From CAIXRL01 sp964619155 (lineage in GTDB: Bacteria > Eisenbacteria > RBG-16-71-46): 8,247 nucleotides of DNA. Made by a program: the position numbers and the translations under genes. Location: contig CAZUEM010000149.1 in the NCBI GenBank assembly GCA_964619155.1, positions 1-8,247 on the forward strand, written 5' to 3'. Positions 5,896 through 8,247 of this stretch are shown here, in pieces; within the stretch, counting starts at the first letter, position 1, and each line of letters opens with the position of its first letter. Under the pieces are notes generated by a model. That model saw only the letters and a program-made list of their open reading frames with translations. It had not been told where the DNA came from and ran no database searches.

Positions 5896-7559
5896 GGCGC
5901 GGAGCCCGCCGGCGCGCCGAGGAACGTGCTCGCCAGTTCGAGCCCGCGGGCGAGGAAGGCCTCCTGCGCGCGCGGCCGGTCGGCGTGCAGGGGCACCATG
6001 CTCAGGAACAGCAGCGCCTCGATGCCGCGCACCCGCCTCATCGCCTCGGCGCCGGAGAGGAACGTCTGGTTGAACTGCTCGCGCACCTCGGCGTGCCCTT
6101 CGTCCTCGAACACGCGCAGGACGACGCGGCCCGGCGCGGGGCGGGCGAGCGCGAACAGGCCGTGCACCAGGAAGTCGTAGCCGCCGTTGAAGCTGTGCGA
6201 GAGCTTGGCGAGGTCGTAGCGCGGGTCCCCGTGCAGCGTGAAGTCGCCGAAGCGCCCGCGCGGGTCCACCAGGCGGATCGCGCGGCTGCGGCGGTCGAAG
6301 AGGATGTTGCTCGGGCAGAAGTCGCCGTGGATGACCCCGAAGGGCGCCGGCGCGAGCAGCCCGGCGGCCTCGAGCAGGCCGGGCAGGTGCGCGATCGTCT
6401 CGCGCAGCGGCAGGCACGCGCGGCCGTTCACCTCGAGCGGTCCCTCGGCGAGATCGCGGGGCAACGAGCCGAGGTCGAGGCGCGCGAGACGCTCGAGCGT
6501 CTTGTCGAGGTACATGCGCCGCAGCGCCGCCGCGACCTTCGCGGGCTCCGCCGCGGGCGGGCCGTGCTTCGCCATGTCGCCGAGCACCTGGCGGACGACG
6601 CGGAAGATCGCGCGCCACTCCGTGCGGTCGAGCTTCGCGTACAGGTACACCTCGGAGAGCGGCGGGTAGCCGTAGAACTCCATCTGGATCCACGGATCGC
6701 CGCCGGCGAGCGAGTGCGCGAACACCCGCGGCGCCAGGTACTGAAGATCGGACGGGAGCGAGAGGTACCAGTGGATCTCGTCCCGGAAGTCCTCGGTGTT
6801 GCGGCTGCGCTTGGTGAGGATGCCGCGGCTCGCGTCCACGGCGACCTCGTTGAACGCGCGCTGCCCCATCGCGTGCAGCAGCCGCGCGGACCAGTAGGTG
6901 TCGAGGTGTCCGAGGTCGACCCAGTGGCCCGTCTCGCGGGCGCGCGGCGGGGCGGCGGAGCCCCGGTAATAGGACTCGAGAGCGCGGTAGAACGGGTCCA
7001 GTCCGGCCGCCGGCGCGGCCACCGCGTCCGCGAGGCAGGCGCGCAGGCGCGCGCCCTCGGCGAACGAGAACAGGCCGACGAACACCTGCCCCTGGCCCTC
7101 CTTCTCGACGCTTTTGTCGAGCAGGTGCTCGGGGTAGCCGCCGGCGTCGAGCCGGAACGTGGTCCAGCGGAACAGGTCGTCGGGACACGCGAACAGAAAC
7201 TCGTCGCCCTCGAGCACCTCGCCCGGCGCGTGCGTGTCGCCGAAGTGCACGACGACGGGCCCGCGCCAGTCCGGGCGCGACTCCAGCGCGCGCAGCACGG
7301 TTTCACCCAGGCTCCGGGTCGGGCCGACGTCCACGAGCGCGGTGCGGCCGTCCTCGCGGTGTTCGAGGTAGCGCGCGATGGTGTCGGCGCCGGCGTGCGC
7401 CGCGACCAGGACGGGCCAGTCGCGCGGGTAGCCGCGCTCGATCCGCTCCAGCACGGGCACGCCGCCGTACGGGACCATGCACGAGGGGATGCGCCCGAAG
7501 TCGCCCTGCAGCTCGGGCGGGATGTGCGTGGCGGAGGGGATGAGGACGAGGCTAGGCAT
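5892..7559 (-). CDS. Fusion: divergent nucleotidyltransferase domain + aminoglycoside-phosphotransferase-fold kinase
   Basis: This 555-residue protein has two domains. Residues 1-235 resemble an NTP_transferase domain: LVLIPSA at the first strand, MVPYGGVPVLERI (28-40) at the KP-x-G-xP-hLE position, VVVHFGDTH (102-110) with Asp108 at the metal position, VFVGLFSF (159-166) and HWVDLGHLDTYWSAR (212-226). The usual GxGTR loop is missing. Residues 243-545 are an APH/choline-kinase-fold kinase: possible ATP lysine in ILTKRS (Lys250), possible helix-C Glu261, hinge near 291-306, catalytic loop VIHGDFCPSNILFD (409-422; His411, Asp413, Asn418) and metal Asp432 in LVDPRGRFGD. All core kinase residues appear intact. 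The order NTase-kinase recalls the LicCA fusion of Treponema denticola, but the kinase motifs are not choline-kinase-like. ATG 7559 overlaps the HAD stop by 8 bases; the 3' end overlaps the next gene. Confidence 0.8.
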   Translation of the reverse strand: MPSLVLIPSATHIPPELQGDFGRIPSCMVPYGGVPVLERIERGYPRDWPVLVAAHAGADTIARYLEHREDGRTALVDVGPTRSLGETVLRALESRPDWRGPVVVHFGDTHAPGEVLEGDEFLFACPDDLFRWTTFRLDAGGYPEHLLDKSVEKEGQGQVFVGLFSFAEGARLRACLADAVAAPAAGLDPFYRALESYYRGSAAPPRARETGHWVDLGHLDTYWSARLLHAMGQRAFNEVAVDASRGILTKRSRNTEDFRDEIHWYLSLPSDLQYLAPRVFAHSLAGGDPWIQMEFYGYPPLSEVYLYAKLDRTEWRAIFRVVRQVLGDMAKHGPPAAEPAKVAAALRRMYLDKTLERLARLDLGSLPRDLAEGPLEVNGRACLPLRETIAHLPGLLEAAGLLAPAPFGVIHGDFCPSNILFDRRSRAIRLVDPRGRFGDFTLHGDPRYDLAKLSHSFNGGYDFLVHGLFALARPAPGRVVLRVFEDEGHAEVREQFNQTFLSGAEAMRRVRGIEALLFLSMVPLHADRPRAQEAFLARGLELASTFLGAPAGSAP

Positions 7560-7938
7560 GGCCGGTGAGGCGCAGGATGTCCTCGTGCGAGAGCTTCAGG
7601 AACTCGTCGGGGCGCACGGCGCGGTCGTCCACGATGAAGCCGTTCGCGCCCGGCCACGGCTTGCCGAAGTGCACCTCGTCGTACGGCACCTGGTGGCGGT
7701 CGAGCCACTCGAACACGACCCGGGCGGTGTTGGCCATGATCAGCCCGACGTTGCCGTCGTAGGTCCGCATGTTGCGGGCGGTGCAGATGATGATGTACCA
7801 GCCGCGCTCCCGGTACTCGCGCAGCTTCTCAAGCATCTCGCGGCGCGGCTCGACGTCGGCGTACGACTTCCCGGGCGGCTTGATCTCGCACAGGGTGCCG
7901 TCCAGGTCCAGCACGATCACGTTCTCGGCGCGGATCAT
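7552..7938 (-). CDS. Capsule-biosynthesis HAD phosphatase, EcbF/BcbF-like
   Basis: This 128-residue minimal HAD protein closely follows the EcbF/BcbF capsule phosphatase subfamily of Actinobacillus and Pasteurella capsule loci in both length and motif order. Motif I is VLDLDGTLC (Asp11 nucleophile, Asp13 general acid), motif II IICTARNMRTYDGNVG (Thr53), motif III FGKPW (Lys93) and motif IV GFIVDDRAVRPDEFL (Asp104, Asp105). The family is cytoplasmic and presumed to dephosphorylate an intermediate of a capsule precursor; substrates vary by locus. A longer frame is open upstream to 8229, but ATG 7938 is chosen because family similarity begins there and GGAG stands 4 bases before it. It is the promoter-proximal gene of the five-gene unit, which ties it to the kinase and NTases that follow. 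Confidence 0.88.
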   Translation of the reverse strand: MIRAENVIVLDLDGTLCEIKPPGKSYADVEPRREMLEKLREYRERGWYIIICTARNMRTYDGNVGLIMANTARVVFEWLDRHQVPYDEVHFGKPWPGANGFIVDDRAVRPDEFLKLSHEDILRLTGHA

Positions 7939-7942
7939 GGCT

Positions 7943-7946
7943 CTCC
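7943..7946 (-). promoter_or_regulatory. Ribosome binding site for the HAD phosphatase
   Basis: GGAG on the minus strand, 4 bases before ATG 7938. It decides this start against the longer open frame reaching 8229. Confidence 0.55.
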
Positions 7947-8007
7947 AGGAGTCGGGTTCGGGCGACGCGTGCTCCGGGTCGCCGGTGGATGCGGTCGAAA
8001 CCGTGGC

Positions 8008-8036
8008 AGAGTCCCCGCAGGCCGGGACCGCGTCAA
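8008..8036 (-). promoter_or_regulatory. Candidate promoter for the five-gene HAD-to-flippase unit
   Basis: On the minus strand TTGACG (8036-8031; five of six to the -35 consensus) is followed after 17 bases by GACTCT (8013-8008; a weak -10 that keeps A at position 2 and T at position 6). Transcription would start near 8001, leaving a leader of about 63 bases before ATG 7938. As all four downstream junctions overlap, this could drive the entire unit. Confidence 0.45.
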
Positions 8037-8139
8037 GCGTGCGGCGCGCGGCTCGCGCGGCCGCCCGGCGGCTCGCGAGCGGCACTCGCGCGGCTGCCGG
8101 AGTCGTGCTCCGGACCCCTGAACGGCGCGGCTCGAACGG

Positions 8140-8169
8140 TTGACCCCGCCCGGCGCGGTCCCCTAACCT
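8140..8169 (+). promoter_or_regulatory. Candidate rightward promoter for a gene beyond the window
   Basis: TTGACC (8140-8145) is followed after 18 bases by TAACCT (8164-8169), which keeps T1, A2 and T6 of the -10 consensus. It points to the right, away from the five-gene unit, implying a divergent gene starting past 8247. Confidence 0.4.
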
Positions 8170-8247
8170 GCCCGCCGATTCTGCGCACCCGTCGCAGGTC
8201 CACCCGAACCGCGCCGCGCCCGCCCGCACCCGGGCCCCGGGGCGCCG

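Larger units (their letters stand above)
7939..8247. other. Divergent intergenic control region, no gene seen
   Basis: No supported coding sequence lies in these bases. The open frames crossing it are GC-driven extensions without family motifs. It holds one promoter candidate facing left and one facing right. Between them lies a very G+C-rich stretch (8041-8100) with the perfect 10-bp palindrome GCTCGCGAGC at 8071-8080. No start codon for a rightward gene is evident before the window ends, so that gene begins further right. Confidence 0.6.

Noticed and set aside
5892..7559. Choline kinase/cytidylyltransferase (LicCA) as a firm call
   Set aside because: The domain order is similar, but the kinase motifs HGDFCPSNIL and DPRGRFGD and the altered NTase loop do not match choline-specific enzymes, and no choline uptake gene is present.
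5985..7568. 527-codon plus-strand open frame antisense to the fusion gene
   Set aside because: It mirrors the real minus-strand codon pattern and has no recognisable domain, while the opposite strand carries intact kinase motifs.
7939..8229. Upstream extension of the HAD phosphatase
   Set aside because: The extra ~97 residues are low complexity and absent from the family, and they cross the promoter candidate; ATG 7938 has a GGAG site.

Overview
The window is very GC-rich, with almost every codon ending in G or C and tightly packed or overlapping genes. It reads as one end-to-end surface-polysaccharide locus of a high-GC Gram-negative-type bacterium. The phylum cannot be fixed from the sequence; candidates such as Myxococcota, Gemmatimonadota or Eisenbacteria-like lineages are only a guess. 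There are no transposases, tRNA/rRNA genes or CRISPR arrays.

Layout. (1) Bases 1-149 are the 3' end of a rightward GDP-sugar dehydratase/reductase (extended SDR) gene. (2) Bases 150-421 lie between convergent genes and hold a three-copy repeat: a 50-bp inverted pair (46/50 matches) with a partial third copy nested inside. (3) Bases 422-1377 (minus) carry a two-gene cupin operon: an RmlC-family sugar epimerase-like protein and a small single-domain cupin. (4) Bases 1378-1543 are a divergent control region with two face-away promoter candidates that share a GCGCAA/TTGCGC dyad. (5) Bases 1544-2974 (plus) encode a multipass Wzy/WaaL-type polymerase/ligase. (6) Bases 2965-7938 (minus) form a five-gene unit in which every junction overlaps: EcbF/BcbF-type HAD phosphatase, nucleotidyltransferase-kinase fusion, second nucleotidyltransferase, GT2 glycosyltransferase and Wzx-like flippase. 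(7) Bases 7939-8247 are a second divergent control region, with one promoter candidate facing the five-gene unit and one facing a gene beyond the right edge.

How the genes may work together. The flippase, polymerase/ligase and GT2 fit Wzx/Wzy-type export of a glycan. The SDR enzyme and the cupins fit supply or tailoring of a deoxysugar nucleotide. The most distinctive part is the HAD phosphatase, NTase-APH kinase fusion and stand-alone NTase. Together these could phosphorylate a small alcohol or sugar, activate it as an NDP derivative and hand it to the adjacent GT2. This resembles in logic the LicA/LicC phosphocholine route, but with a different kinase subfamily and an N-terminal NTase domain lacking the usual glycine-rich signature. 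The substrate is unknown, and this module is the best candidate here for an undescribed pathway.
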